A stretch of DNA of 64,000 bases. Source: Nonomuraea aurantiaca. Lineage in GTDB: Bacteria > Actinomycetota > Actinomycetes > Streptosporangiales > Streptosporangiaceae. This document shows, piece by piece, positions 52,047-60,316 of this stretch; within the stretch, counting starts at the first letter, position 1; each line of letters begins with the position of its first letter. The stretch spans positions 186,001-250,000 of the forward strand of contig NZ_JAIWNB010000011.1 in assembly GCF_020215705.1 (NCBI RefSeq), in the 5' to 3' direction. Below the pieces are notes generated by a model. It had not been told where the DNA came from. It worked only from the letters and a program-made list of their open reading frames with translations, and ran no database searches. Position numbers and translations under genes: made by a program.

Positions 52047-53450
52047 GACCGGATGTTCTCGAACTTCGAGGCAGGTCCGCCACCCTATTCACCCCGTGGT
52101 CGTCTGCGACCGTTCAACGAGCTGGCCGCGTTCAAAGCGGGCCCCAGCGCGGACGAGGGCAACGAGGCGGGGTGCATTCACGGCTCGCCAGCGGGCCTGG
52201 GCGGACTCGACGAGCTTGAAGACCATCGCCAGGGCGGCGGCCCGGGATCCGGCGCCCTTGGTGACCTTGGTCCGCAGACGGACGGTCGCGAAGATCGACT
52301 CGATGGGGTTGGTTGTCCGCAGGTGGATCCAGTGCTCGGCGGGGAAGTCGTAGAACGCCAGCAGCTCATCCTCGTCATCGACGATCTTCTTGACGGCCTT
52401 GGGGAACTTCGCGCCGTACTGCTTGGCGAACGCCTTGACCGCGGCGGCCGCGTGCTCCTTGTCCTCGGCGTTGTAGATGTCCTGGATGGCCCTCTTCGCC
52501 GCGGGCTGAGCTGACTTCGGGAGGCTGTCGAGAGTTGAAGGTCTTGTGAACCCAGCACCTTTGGGGGCGGGTTTCGGGGAAGACCTCGTTCAACGCCTTC
52601 CAGAAGCCCAGGGCTCCGTCGCCGACGGCGAGGCGGGAGCGCGCATGCCGCGCCGCTGGCAGTCCCGCAGCAGGCTCGCCCAGGACTCCGAGGACTCGCG
52701 GTAGCCGTCGGCCATCGCGATCAGCTCCTTGGTTCCGTCCGCGCGCACGCCCATGACGACCAGGACCGCAGCCTTCACCTCCTCCAGCCGTATGCGCAGG
52801 TGGATACCGTCGGCCCAGACATAGACGTAGTCCGTGGCGGACAGGTCGCGCTCGCTGAACGCCTTGTGGTCGGCCTGCCACTGGGCGGTCAGCCGGGTGA
52901 CGGTAGCCGGCGACAGGCCGGCCGAGGAGCCGAGGAACTGCTCGAGCGCGGGCATGAAGTCCCCGCTAGACAGGCCGTGGAGGTAGAGGAGCGGCAGCAC
53001 CTCGCTGATCTTCGGGGACTTGCGGCACCACGGCGGCAGGATCACCGAGGAGAACCGCTTGCGCTCGCCGGTTGCCTCGTTGATGCGCTTGTCGTTGATG
53101 CGTGGGGCCTTCACCTCGATCACCCCGGCTGCGGTCGCGACCTTCCTGGGCTGGTGATAGCCATTGCGGACCACCAGGCGGCGCCCACTCTCGTCTCGCT
53201 GGTCGGCCAACTCGGCGATATAGGAGTTGACTTCAGCCTCCAGAGCGGCGGCCAGCATCCGCCTCGCGCCCTCGCGGACGATGTCGTCGATCAGAGAGCC
53301 GGTCTCGGTCGTTCCATCGGCATTCACTACGCTCAGCACGGGCCTGCCTTCCCAACCGACGGTGCAACGTCGGCCTACTCGATGACCAGAAGTCGATCAC
53401 TCGGGAAGGTACGCCCTTCGCGTCCAACCCGAGGCCGATCCACAGGTCAT
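52045..53450 (-). mobile_element. IS256-family insertion sequence
   Basis: Bounded by ATGACC at 52045 and GGTCAT ending at 53450, with looser matches further in (inferred terminal inverted repeats). No target duplication is visible outside these ends (GCCATCCAAC versus GAGCATTGCT), consistent with a deletion next to the IS. It contains one degenerate transposase gene. Confidence 0.65.
52089..53339 (-). pseudogene. IS256-family transposase, two frameshifts
   Basis: Mutator/IS256 transposase. N-terminal part DGTTETGSLIDDIVREGARR and RNGYHQPRKVATAAGVIEVK; catalytic core YVYVWADGIHLRIRLEEVKA and LIAMADGYRESSESWASLLR. A frameshift near 52640 (before LAVGDGALGFWKALNEVFP) and a second near 52530 (a 2-nt loss before DSLPKSAQPAAKRA) break the frame. 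The end reads HWIHLRTTNPIESIFATVRL and GARFERGQLVERSQTT. Not functional unless frameshifted. Confidence 0.88.
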
Positions 53451-53483
53451 GAGCATTGCTCACTACCCGTTGATCCCCGTCCG

Positions 53484-53504
53484 AACGGGCACGCAGCGGG
53501 CACG
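53484..53504. repeat. Arm-site pair without an att core
   Basis: AACGGGCACG (53484-53493) and AGCGGGCACG (53495-53504), period 11, 33 bp from the IS256 end. The tRNA-derived core and conserved spacer that precede every other pair are absent, so the IS or a linked deletion probably removed them. Confidence 0.65.
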
Positions 53505-53606
53505 TCTGGCGGACGCTACGAGGGGACGCAGGAGATCGATCAGCTCTTGCTCAACGCACAACCCACCGCCAGCGATCTCGGGAGGATGAGAGGTAGGATA
53601 GAGAGC

Positions 53607-53867
53607 ATGAGCGAGCCTACTGGCAAGTATTCGATCACCATGCCGCGTGACATCGCCGAGGCAGCCCGATCCCGGAGCGGCCCTTCCGGCCTGTCCGCCT
53701 ACGTCGCCGCCGCCGTCGCCCGTCAGATCGAGCGCGACAACCTCAGCGAACTCATCCAAGTCGCCGAGGCCGAGCACGGCCCCATCACCGACGACGAGGT
53801 CCAGGCGCTGCGCGACCAACTCCACCAGGCCCGGCGAGGACAGGCCAGTGGTGGGGCGGTCGCGTGA
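53607..53867 (+). CDS. vapB: VapB-like antitoxin
   Basis: 86 residues from ATG 53607. TGKYSITMPRDIAEAARSRS and GLSAYVAAAVARQIERDNLS form a ribbon-helix-helix domain; the acidic tail EAEHGPITDDEVQALRDQLH should wrap the toxin. It overlaps vapC by GTGA. A -10-like TAGGAT ends 7 bp before the ATG, suggesting a leaderless transcript. Confidence 0.85.
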   Translation: MSEPTGKYSITMPRDIAEAARSRSGPSGLSAYVAAAVARQIERDNLSELIQVAEAEHGPITDDEVQALRDQLHQARRGQASGGAVA

Positions 53868-54277
53868 CCCGTTCTCCCGCTGCTCCCGGCGGCACCCTTG
53901 TCCTCGACAGCGAAGGACTGGCCAAGGCCGTCCGGCGCGACCGTACGGTCACCGCATGGCTTGCTCTCGCCCGTGCTGACGACTTCCGCGTCATCACCTC
54001 TGCTGCCATCCTCGTCGAGGTGGTCCACCCTCGCGTCAACCGGCCGGCTCTGGAGTGGACGCTGTCCCGCCTCGTCATCGAGCCGGTCACCGAACCAATC
54101 GCCCGCCACGCGGCCACACTCTTGTCCGACGCCGGCCTGCATGGGCACAAGTACGCCATCGATGCCATGCTCAGCGCCACCGCCCTCGCCGCCCCAGGCC
54201 CCGTCACGGTCCTCACCTCCGACCCCGAGGACCTCGCCGCACTGTGTGGTGCACGCGTCACTGTCATCAAGGTTTGA
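53864..54277 (+). CDS. vapC: VapC-like PIN-domain toxin
   Basis: 137 residues from GTG 53864. PIN-domain acidic residues: LVLDSEGLAKAV (first Asp/Glu), AAILVEVVHPR (Glu), YAIDAMLSATALA (Asp) and LTSDPEDLAALC (Asp). A magnesium-dependent RNase toxin, by family. The pair would stabilise the element that carried it. Confidence 0.87.
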   Translation: MTRSPAAPGGTLVLDSEGLAKAVRRDRTVTAWLALARADDFRVITSAAILVEVVHPRVNRPALEWTLSRLVIEPVTEPIARHAATLLSDAGLHGHKYAIDAMLSATALAAPGPVTVLTSDPEDLAALCGARVTVIKV

Positions 54278-54402
54278 GTGATGCCCCGTCCTGCTGCCTC
54301 TGACAGGGTGATCATGAACCTAGTGGAACGCAGAGATCAATAACATCAGGAACCATCAAAGCTCAGGTCCCGAATCCATCGCTCTACCTGGGTTTTCACA
54401 GT

Positions 54403-54446
54403 GAGAGCGGGTGACGGGAATCGAACCCGCGCTGTCAGCTTGGGAA
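54403..54446 (-). repeat. tRNA-Gly 3'-half att copy 4
   Basis: GAGAGCGGGTGACGGGAATC through GTCAGCTTGGGAA; preceded by terminator-like CTACCTGGGTTTTC. Left end of the 54.4-57.3 kb element. Confidence 0.92.
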
Positions 54447-54532
54447 CTGCAATGATCATCGGATGTGAGGGCTCTGAGCTGGGCGCGAGTCCGGTCATGA
54501 GTGACCGTGATTGACCCCTCGTTACCCTGCCC

Positions 54533-54551
54533 AATTGCACGCTAATTGCAC
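54533..54551. repeat. Left arm-site pair, AATTGCAC type
   Basis: AATTGCAC at 54533-54540 and 54544-54551, period 11. Identical octamers occur at the integrase end of the same element (57145). Confidence 0.8.
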
Positions 54552-54690
54552 AGCGATCAGCTCACCACCTGGTGTTTCTCGCGCCCCCGCGCACCCCTGC
54601 CCGCCTGATCATCCCGTCTGCCGTCGACCCGCCCGAAGGGGAAGCACCCTGCACGGCGATCATCCCGGAGCCGAGGTCCCCGCCTGAGCC

Positions 54691-55260
54691 ATGCTTTTAA
54701 TCCGATTGACAGGCCGGATCCCGGGCGGAAAATCTGGCGAAGTGTTGATACGTCGTGAATCTCCAGCGGATATCCCATACATCCGCGACCTACACGCCGC
54801 CGCCTTCGCCCGCGGGGCGGACTCGCCCGGACACGCGGAAGCCCGACTGGTCGACGCGCTACGCGCGTGCGAGGGGTGGATCCCTGAACTCTCCCTGGTG
54901 GCGACGGATACCAGCGGGACGATCTCCGGGCACGTCGTCTGCAGCAGGGCGTCGGCCGGCTCGTATCCGGTGCTCGGCCTCGGGCCGCTCGGAGTACTCC
55001 CGGCCTTCCAACGGCGCGGCGTCGGCCATGCCCTCATGCACGCCGTCCTTGGAGCCGCCGAAGCCCTCGGCGAACCGCTGGTCGTGCTCCTCGGACACCG
55101 CGACTACTACCCGCGCTTCGGTTTCCGCCCCGCCGAGGAGTATGGAATCATCCCGCCGGACGCTTCATGGGGACCACACTTCCAGGTCCGTACCCTCACG
55201 ACCTACATGCCCGAGATCCGCGGCGAGTTTGTCTACGCCAAGCCCTTCCAGGACTTGTGA
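54691..55260 (+). CDS. GNAT N-acetyltransferase (YhbS type)
   Basis: 189 residues from ATG 54691; GTG 54742 (172 residues) is an alternative that starts just before the conserved strand VLIRRESPADIPYIRDLHAA. Acetyl-CoA loop LGVLPAFQRRGVGHALMHAV; then LVVLLGHRDYYPRFGFRPAE, the YhbS signature. Cargo of the element; substrate unknown. Confidence 0.85.
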   Translation: MLLIRLTGRIPGGKSGEVLIRRESPADIPYIRDLHAAAFARGADSPGHAEARLVDALRACEGWIPELSLVATDTSGTISGHVVCSRASAGSYPVLGLGPLGVLPAFQRRGVGHALMHAVLGAAEALGEPLVVLLGHRDYYPRFGFRPAEEYGIIPPDASWGPHFQVRTLTTYMPEIRGEFVYAKPFQDL

Positions 55261-55379
55261 GCCGCCGACCACCCAGCCCTCGCCGTCCTCGAAGCCCAAG
55301 GCCTCAACCCGTGCGACCTGCGTTAGTTGGATGAGCGGCGGCGCATCCCTGGTTGGCGGGTGAGGTTTGGTGCGGCGGG

Positions 55380-55454
55380 CGGCCCGTGTTCCCGCCGCCG
55401 TTCGGGACCGGCCCCCAGCCCGCACGCCCGGACGGCGGGCGGGCGTGCGGGCCG
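55380..55454. repeat. Conserved hairpin, copy B
   Basis: Outer stem CGGCCC/GGGCCG, inner stem CCCGCCGCCGTTCGGG / CCCGGACGGCGGGCGGG (a G-T pair replaces one Watson-Crick pair of copy A), 20-nt loop at 55407-55426 with ACCGGCCCCCAG. It directly precedes a 5'-truncated XRE gene. Confidence 0.7.
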
Positions 55455-55470
55455 TGCGGCGGCGCGGAGC

Positions 55471-56264
55471 GCCATTCGCAGGGATGTCGGGCTGACCGGC
55501 AAGGAACTCGCCGTGCGTGCGCAAGTTGCCCAGCCGACGATCTCCCGGATAGAGACGGGTCAGCTCCTTCCGACACCTGACACGGTAGAGCGGCTCTCTG
55601 CTGCGCTGGAGCTCGACGAATCCGGGCATGCGGAGTTGGATGCCCTTCTCGTGCGGCTACGCGATGAGGTCTCCCGACTCAAAGGTGGACTCGTGGGGCG
55701 TGAGGCAGCGAACGCGGCTCGTCTGCGTTCAGCTCGTCGGGTGATGGCGTTTCAGTCGGCGATGATCCCCGCGCTGTTGCAGACGGCGGAGTATGCCGGC
55801 TGCCTCTGGCTATCGGCCGGGATGTCGATGAGGCGGATGCGGCCAAGGCTGCGGCGGTCCGGCTGGAAGCACAAGCCGTGCTGTTCGACTCTGGGCGCGA
55901 GTTCTCCTTCCTCCTCACAGAAGGAGCGGTACGTACCTGGCCCGGCTCCCCCGCGTTGATGATGGCGCAGCTTGACCGGCTCGCCCAGGTGGCCACCTTG
56001 GCTCATGTCGGGCTCGGTGTGGTGCCGTGGGCGGTGGAGGCACCGTGCTTCCCCCTGCATGGCTTCACGATCTTCGACGGTTCCACGAGCATCGTGGACA
56101 CTCTCACGGGTGACCTCACCCTGACCGATCCCGAAGAGATCGGGACGCATATGGAGACCTTTGTGGCTTTCGGCTCAGTTGCTGTGTACGGCGAGGCGCT
56201 GCGGGGCCTGCTCGCCGACATCGCCGGCGACTATCGGAGCCTGGAACCCCGCTACACATCGTGA
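55471..56264 (+). pseudogene. Broken XRE-DUF5753 regulator
   Basis: HTH part GLTGKELAVRAQVAQPTISR and IETGQLLPTPDTVERLSAAL, then LRSARRVMAFQSAMIPALLQ. A frameshift near 55797 separates it from the DUF5753 part (VRLEAQAVLFDSGREFSFLL, EGAVRTWPGSPALMMAQLDR, VPWAVEAPCFPLHGFTIFDG). The first 15 or so residues are replaced by the hairpin-copy-B block. In streptomycete relatives such genes sit next to HATPase genes, as here. Confidence 0.8.
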
Positions 56265-56354
56265 CGCATTTATGCGTGTGGAACTGAGCGCGCCTTAGAA
56301 TCACTCATACGCTGGCGACATGGACGTATAGCCCCCTAGACATCTGAGCTTGCC

Positions 56355-56520
56355 ATGCCATGGCGTATGTCTCGTCACTTCCTCGGCTCACGAGCCTCCA
56401 TCACCGAGGCCCGTCGATTCGTCTCCTACCTTCTGAAGGATTGGCCGGTGGTCGAGGAAGCGGAGCTCATCGTGAGCGAGCTGGCCACCAACGCGATACG
56501 TCACACGGCAAGGGGGTGGC
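56355..56520 (+). pseudogene. N-terminal fragment of a HATPase anti-sigma-like gene
   Basis: MSRHFLGSRASITEARRFVS, LLKDWPVVEEAELIVSELAT and NAIRHTARG are the start of an RsbW-like ATP-binding protein (the N-box is EL..NAI.H). Integrase coding sequence begins about 10 bp later, so the kinase-like fold is cut in half by a deletion junction near 56520. Confidence 0.75.
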
Positions 56521-56523
56521 GGC

Positions 56524-57146
56524 GTGAGCGCCAAACCGTACACCTACGTGACGCTCTCCATCCGTGCGATGGTCCTCCTCGCCACGTTCGCAAGCCTCCG
56601 GCGGGCAGAGATCAGTGCTCTACGACGGATGGACGTCGATCTCGTCGCCAGGACGGTTCGTGTACGCGTCGCCTTCGTGGAGCGCTCAACTGGTGGCCTG
56701 GTCCTCGGCCCTCCCAAGTGCAGGGCAGGTCGGCGCACCGTGGGCATCCCCGAGAGCATCGTCGCGATACTCAAAGAGCACTTGGACATCTATGTCAAGG
56801 ACGAGCCCGGGGCGCTGATGTTCCCCGGCGCGAAGGGCGGCCCACTTCGGCGCAGTGGCTTCAACACGCGTACACGCTGGGTTGATGTCGTGAAGGACAT
56901 GGGCCTTGCCCGTCTGCACTTCCACGATCTTCGCCACACAGGGAACATGTTCGCGGCGGAGTCGGGGGCGGGGCTCAAGGACCTGATGGCCGCATGGGTC
57001 ATGACAACGTCAGAGCGGCCATGATCTATCAGCACGCGGTCAGGGGTGCGGACAAGACCATCGCTGACGCCATCGACAAGCAACTCAAGGGCCGCGATGA
57101 AGACGATGACGACGGATCAGCGGGCGTGCCGGCTCCCGTGGGCTAA
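56524..57146 (+). pseudogene. Degenerate tyrosine integrase
   Basis: Catalytic domain only. First Arg in LLATFASLRRAEISALRRMD; HFHDLRHTGNMFAAESG holds H-x-x-R-H. A one-base loss near 56995 shifts the frame; the continuation reads MGHDNVRAAMIYQHAVRGAD (His and Tyr nucleophile) to a stop at 57146, which overlaps an arm site. The N-terminal DNA-binding domain is missing. Homologous to the intact integrase at 60534. Confidence 0.88.
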
Positions 57147-57163
57147 TTGCACGTTAATTGCAT
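57145..57163. repeat. Right arm-site pair, AATTGCAC type
   Basis: AATTGCAC (57145-57152) and AATTGCAT (57156-57163), period 11, overlapping the stop codon of the broken integrase. Matches the left pair at 54533. Confidence 0.8.
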
Positions 57164-57237
57164 GGAAGATCGACAAAGCTCTAGAAACGATCAAGGCCCG
57201 AGTCGGGACTCATATCCTGACCTGGGCCTTCGGTGTT

Positions 57238-57280
57238 GGAGCGGGTGACGGGAATCGAACCCGCGCTGTCAGCTTGGGAA
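57238..57280 (-). repeat. tRNA-Gly 3'-half att copy 5
   Basis: GGAGCGGGTGACGGGAATCG through GTCAGCTTGGGAA, exact; preceded by a terminator-like ACCTGGGCCTT. Confidence 0.93.
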
Positions 57281-57366
57281 TTGCAGGGATCTCGGCTTGT
57301 AGGGGCGTTGACCTGCGACTGAGGCCGGACGTGAGTGACCGTGGTTGACCCCTCGTTACCGCCCTT

Positions 57367-57386
57367 AATGGCACGCTAATGGCACG
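57367..57386. repeat. Left arm-site pair, AATGGCACG type
   Basis: AATGGCACG at 57367-57375 and 57378-57386, period 11. No matching right pair is found before att copy 6, so that element has lost its integrase end. Confidence 0.75.
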
Positions 57387-57656
57387 ACGATCAGCCTGCG
57401 ACCTGCTGTTCCTCGCGCGACGCGTACCCCCTGCCCGCCTGATCACTTTGCCTGCAGTCGACCCGTGCGGGGAGAAAGCGGCCAGGGCCACGGGGGCATC
57501 CTTGATTGGACACGCAACGGGCCCCCGCGCGGGGCAGTGCCTGGATCCGCGAACCTACGCATCCACCAATCGGCTCGACACGAGGCTCGCCAGGCGCAAC
57601 CTTCGGCGAGAGGCGACATGCATCGGATGTGGATGTGAAGAATATGACTAGATGGT

Positions 57657-57662
57657 TATAAT
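57657..57662 (+). promoter_or_regulatory. Perfect -10 hexamer of higBA
   Basis: TATAAT ends 8 bp before the higB ATG (57670), so the transcript should start at or within a base or two of the start codon and be leaderless. No good -35 is visible. Confidence 0.65.
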
Positions 57663-57669
57663 CGCTTAC

Positions 57670-58050
57670 ATGAGCTGGGAGGTCAGTCTTCATCCGGAGG
57701 TCGAGGCGTGGTACCTGACCATGTGCGTAACCCATCCGGAGACTGCAGACCTAGTCAAGGACGCGATCGATCAGCTCGCGGAGGAAGGCCCGACGGCGCG
57801 TCGTCCTCTGGTCGACCGGGTACAGGGCAGTCGGTACCACAACATGAAGGAACTACGCCCGCCCTCATCGGGGACGAGTGAGATTCGGATGCTGTTCTGC
57901 TTCGATCCGGCAAGGGAAGCGATCTTTCTGGTAGCCGGCGATAAAGCCGGCAACTGGAACCGCTGGTATCGGGAAGCGATACCACTGGCTGATGAACGAT
58001 TTGCCCAGCACCTGATCACGCTCAAAGAAGAAGAGCAGGAGGAGCGATGA
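57670..58050 (+). CDS. higB: HigB/RelE-like toxin (phage Gp49-like)
   Basis: 126 residues. MSWEVSLHPEVEAWYLTMCV starts the RelE-type fold; AIDQLAEEGPTARRPLVDRV, MKELRPPSSGTSEIRMLFCF and AIFLVAGDKAGNWNRWYREA match the Gp49/HigB family, ribosome-dependent mRNA nucleases. ATGA overlap with higA. The toxin-first order is typical of HigBA. Confidence 0.9.
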   Translation: MSWEVSLHPEVEAWYLTMCVTHPETADLVKDAIDQLAEEGPTARRPLVDRVQGSRYHNMKELRPPSSGTSEIRMLFCFDPAREAIFLVAGDKAGNWNRWYREAIPLADERFAQHLITLKEEEQEER

Positions 58051-58379
58051 GAGCTCGGTACAGCAAGTGGTCGGACGTCAAGGCCAAAGCGGCAGCGCTC
58101 GACCCGCGAGACGAGACGGAACGCGCTGCTGGAGAGGCCGCCGCGCGTGAACGCCGCGAAGCGTACGTCCGCGGATTCCAGCTCGCCGAGATCCGTCAGG
58201 CCGCCGGTGTCACTCAGGCTGAACTCGCCCACACCTTGGGAGTCAGCCAAGCTCGCATCTCCAAGATCGAACACGGCGAAGTATCCGGCATCGACGTCGT
58301 ACGAGAGTACATCGCTGCGCTCGGGGGTCACTTGGATCTCGTAGCTACGCTCGGCGACCGAACCTGGAAAGTCGCCTGA
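58047..58379 (+). CDS. higA: HigA-like XRE antitoxin
   Basis: 110 residues. N-terminal toxin-binding part KWSDVKAKAAALDPRDETER, then HTH FQLAEIRQAAGVTQAELAHT and LGVSQARISKIEHGEVSGID. It should neutralise HigB and repress the operon. Its last 75 codons and the following 240 bp are duplicated at 48493-48966. Confidence 0.9.
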   Translation: MRARYSKWSDVKAKAAALDPRDETERAAGEAAARERREAYVRGFQLAEIRQAAGVTQAELAHTLGVSQARISKIEHGEVSGIDVVREYIAALGGHLDLVATLGDRTWKVA

Positions 58380-58452
58380 GATAGGCGCGCCGATCCACAG
58401 CCAAGTAAGTCAGAGCTTTGACCATGCCAGCCCTGACCTGGGCCTTCCTTGT

Positions 58453-58496
58453 GGAGCGGGTGACGGGAATCGAACCCGCGCTGTCAGCTTGGGAAG
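58453..58496 (-). repeat. tRNA-Gly 3'-half att copy 6
   Basis: GGAGCGGGTGACGGGAATCG through GTCAGCTTGGGAAG, exact. Left end of the element that keeps intact xis and int. Confidence 0.93.
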
Positions 58497-58597
58497 TCTT
58501 TCAAGATCACGGACTCTGAGCAGGGGAAACGCTGACCTGGGCATATGCCGGTCGAGTGACCGTGATTCCCCGCGAGTCCCCCTTAGCCACCCTCCTG

Positions 58598-58617
58598 ACG
58601 GGCACGCAACGGGCACG
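58598..58617. repeat. Left arm-site pair, ACGGGCACG type
   Basis: ACGGGCACG at 58598-58606 and 58609-58617, period 11. Matches the right pair at 61652. Confidence 0.8.
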
Positions 58618-58651
58618 TGGGGGACAGGGAGCCTCTCCTTCCTCGTCGTGC

Positions 58652-58960
58652 TCAGGCGACAGGTTCGGCTCTTTCGGACACCGGATCGGCTTCCCGACTT
58701 CTCAACCACGCCTTCCATTGGCTTACTTTGGGCTTGGGCGCCTCAGGGTGGTCTAACAACCACAGGAGGTACTGGGCCCGTAAGCGGAAACCCTCATCAG
58801 GATCATCGGCGATCTCAAGCAGGAGACGACGTAACCGCAATCCGCCAACCGCCCTGGCCAGTACGGCATACCCCTCATCTTCACAACGGTGCTCACGCCG
58901 TACGGCAAGGCAAATCAAGTCAACCAGCTGATCGATCAGCTCAGTCGCCAGATATGGCAC
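58652..58960 (-). CDS. Hypothetical cargo protein (second gene of a minus-strand pair)
   Basis: 102 residues, rich in Leu/Arg/Glu and mostly helical: ATELIDQLVDLICLAVRREH, AVGGLRLRRLLLEIADDPDE, FRLRAQYLLWLLDHPEAPKP. No motif recognised. Lies 39 bp after the neighbouring minus-strand gene, a probable operon. Confidence 0.6.
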   Translation of the reverse strand: MPYLATELIDQLVDLICLAVRREHRCEDEGYAVLARAVGGLRLRRLLLEIADDPDEGFRLRAQYLLWLLDHPEAPKPKVSQWKAWLRSREADPVSERAEPVA

Positions 58961-58999
58961 GGCCCTGGCCAGATCATGTAATTGACCGTGTTTTGTCCC

Positions 59000-59347
59000 C
59001 TAGCTCTTGGCAGAGGCTATCCACTCGTCCGGGTATCGGGCCTCCCACTCCAGATAGAGCAGGACATATTTCAGTCCGCCCCAATCGGCGTAGGACTCAG
59101 CGGGAATGAACTCCCACAAAGCATCTGGCAGCGTTCTTCGTCGCTCTGCGATGTATTGGCCTCCTGCCTGATCAGCGGCCGACAACTCCTCATCTCGCCA
59201 GACCTCATTGAAGGCATACAACGCCTTACTACGGCGATCTTGAGTAACCCTCAGTCGGCCGCGCGCCCGCTCACGCCGAACAGGATCCTCCGAGATCAAC
59301 TCGAACGTCCACCCCAAGCACCGATCCCACTCCTCAGCGGATTCCAT
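59000..59347 (-). CDS. Hypothetical cargo protein (first gene of a minus-strand pair)
   Basis: 115 residues from ATG 59347: MESAEEWDRCLGWTFELISE, RLRVTQDRRSKALYAFNEVW, EFIPAESYADWGGLKYVLLY, LEWEARYPDEWIASAKS. Trp- and acid-rich, helical, no recognised family. Its location in the most intact element and its orientation against int suggest accessory cargo such as immunity or defence, without direct evidence. Confidence 0.6.
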   Translation of the reverse strand: MESAEEWDRCLGWTFELISEDPVRRERARGRLRVTQDRRSKALYAFNEVWRDEELSAADQAGGQYIAERRRTLPDALWEFIPAESYADWGGLKYVLLYLEWEARYPDEWIASAKS

Positions 59348-59437
59348 GATCCCATTATCTGAGCCGCAGGCGGTTCGGACTACCTTCGCCGGAAGCTCCT
59401 GCTTCTCGATGTCACGGCGCTCAACCTCGTTCCTCGG

Positions 59438-59690
59438 TGAGCCAGGGTGAGGAACAACCCTGGATCTTCGATCGCCCCCGACCACGGCAGACCTCAGCCA
59501 CGATGAGGCGATCGTCGGGCTGCATCTGGGCGGCGGTGCGACCAACGGCCGGCGGGGACGTAGGAACGGCGCGGCGCACGTGCGGCGACGGCCCGGAGCC
59601 CTGCCGCACGTCGGGACCGGCCCCCAGGCCGCATGTCCGGCGTGCGCCGCAGGCGCAGGGCCGGGCGACGGCGTGCAGCGCCGCCGCCCC
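59438..59690. repeat. Repeated element block with conserved hairpin, copy C
   Basis: Begins GTGAGCCAGGGTGAGGAAC like copy A. The hairpin spans 59589-59663: outer stem CGGCCC/GGGCCG; inner stem CCTGC-CGCACGTCGGG / TCCGGCGTGCG-CC-GCAGG, different in sequence from A and B but still paired; 20-nt loop at 59616-59635 with ACCGGCCCCCAG. It directly precedes the truncated Rep gene. Confidence 0.7.
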
Positions 59691-60316
59691 TTGACGCCGT
59701 CGACGAGGATGCCGAACCACAGCACGTCATCCGCTTCGGCACCCAGATCGACGTCCAAGGCGTCCTCGCAGGCACTCCCGACGCCGACCAGTGCATCCGC
59801 TACCTGTCCAAGTACCTCACCAAGTCACTCGGCGACACCCTCGACACCGACGACCAGGCCCGCCTCGACCACGCCGCCCGGATGGTCGAGGCCCTGCGCT
59901 TCGAGCCCTGCTCACCGACCTGCCCCAACTGGCTCCGCTACGGCATCCAGCCCAAGAACGCCAAGCCCGGCATGACGCCCGGACGCTGCAAGGGCGAGGC
60001 CCACAAGCCCGAACACCTCGGCTACGCCGGACGCCGCGTCCTGGTCTCCCGCAAGTGGTCGAACAAGACCCTGGCCGAACACAAGCAGGACCGCCGCACC
60101 TGGGTCCTGGAAGCTCTCGGCGTCGCAGACGAACCCACCGACCCACACCGCTACGTCTGGCAACCCATCCCGACCGGCGACGCCAACGTGCCACCGCTGG
60201 CCGTACGCCTCCTCCGATCCGTCCACGAACGCCAACGCTGGCGAGCCCACATGGACCAACTCCAAGCCCAAGCAGACGGACAAGATCTTTCGGCGACCGA
60301 AGGGAGAGCAGCATGA
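59690..60316 (+). pseudogene. C-terminal fragment of an AICE replication initiator (RepSA-like)
   Basis: About 208 codons: FGTQIDVQGVLAGTPDADQC, IRYLSKYLTKSLGDTLDTDD, FEPCSPTCPNWLRYGIQPKN, LGYAGRRVLVSRKWSNKTLA. This is the end of the rolling-circle Rep family found in AICEs such as pSAM2. The N-terminal half with the catalytic region is replaced by the hairpin-copy-C block. It still overlaps xis by ATGA. Confidence 0.85.

Larger units (their letters stand above)
54403..57280. mobile_element. Decayed integrative element, about 2.9 kb
   Basis: Bounded by att copies 4 and 5. Matching AATTGCAC arm pairs lie inside both ends (54533-54551 and 57145-57163). Content: acetyltransferase, hairpin copy B, broken XRE regulator, truncated HATPase gene and a broken integrase. 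Cannot move by itself. Confidence 0.75.

Noticed and set aside
48493..58620. CRISPR array
   Set aside because: The repeats are tRNA-derived, irregularly spaced by kilobases, and carry genes between them; no 25-40 bp repeat-spacer pattern or cas gene is present anywhere in the window.
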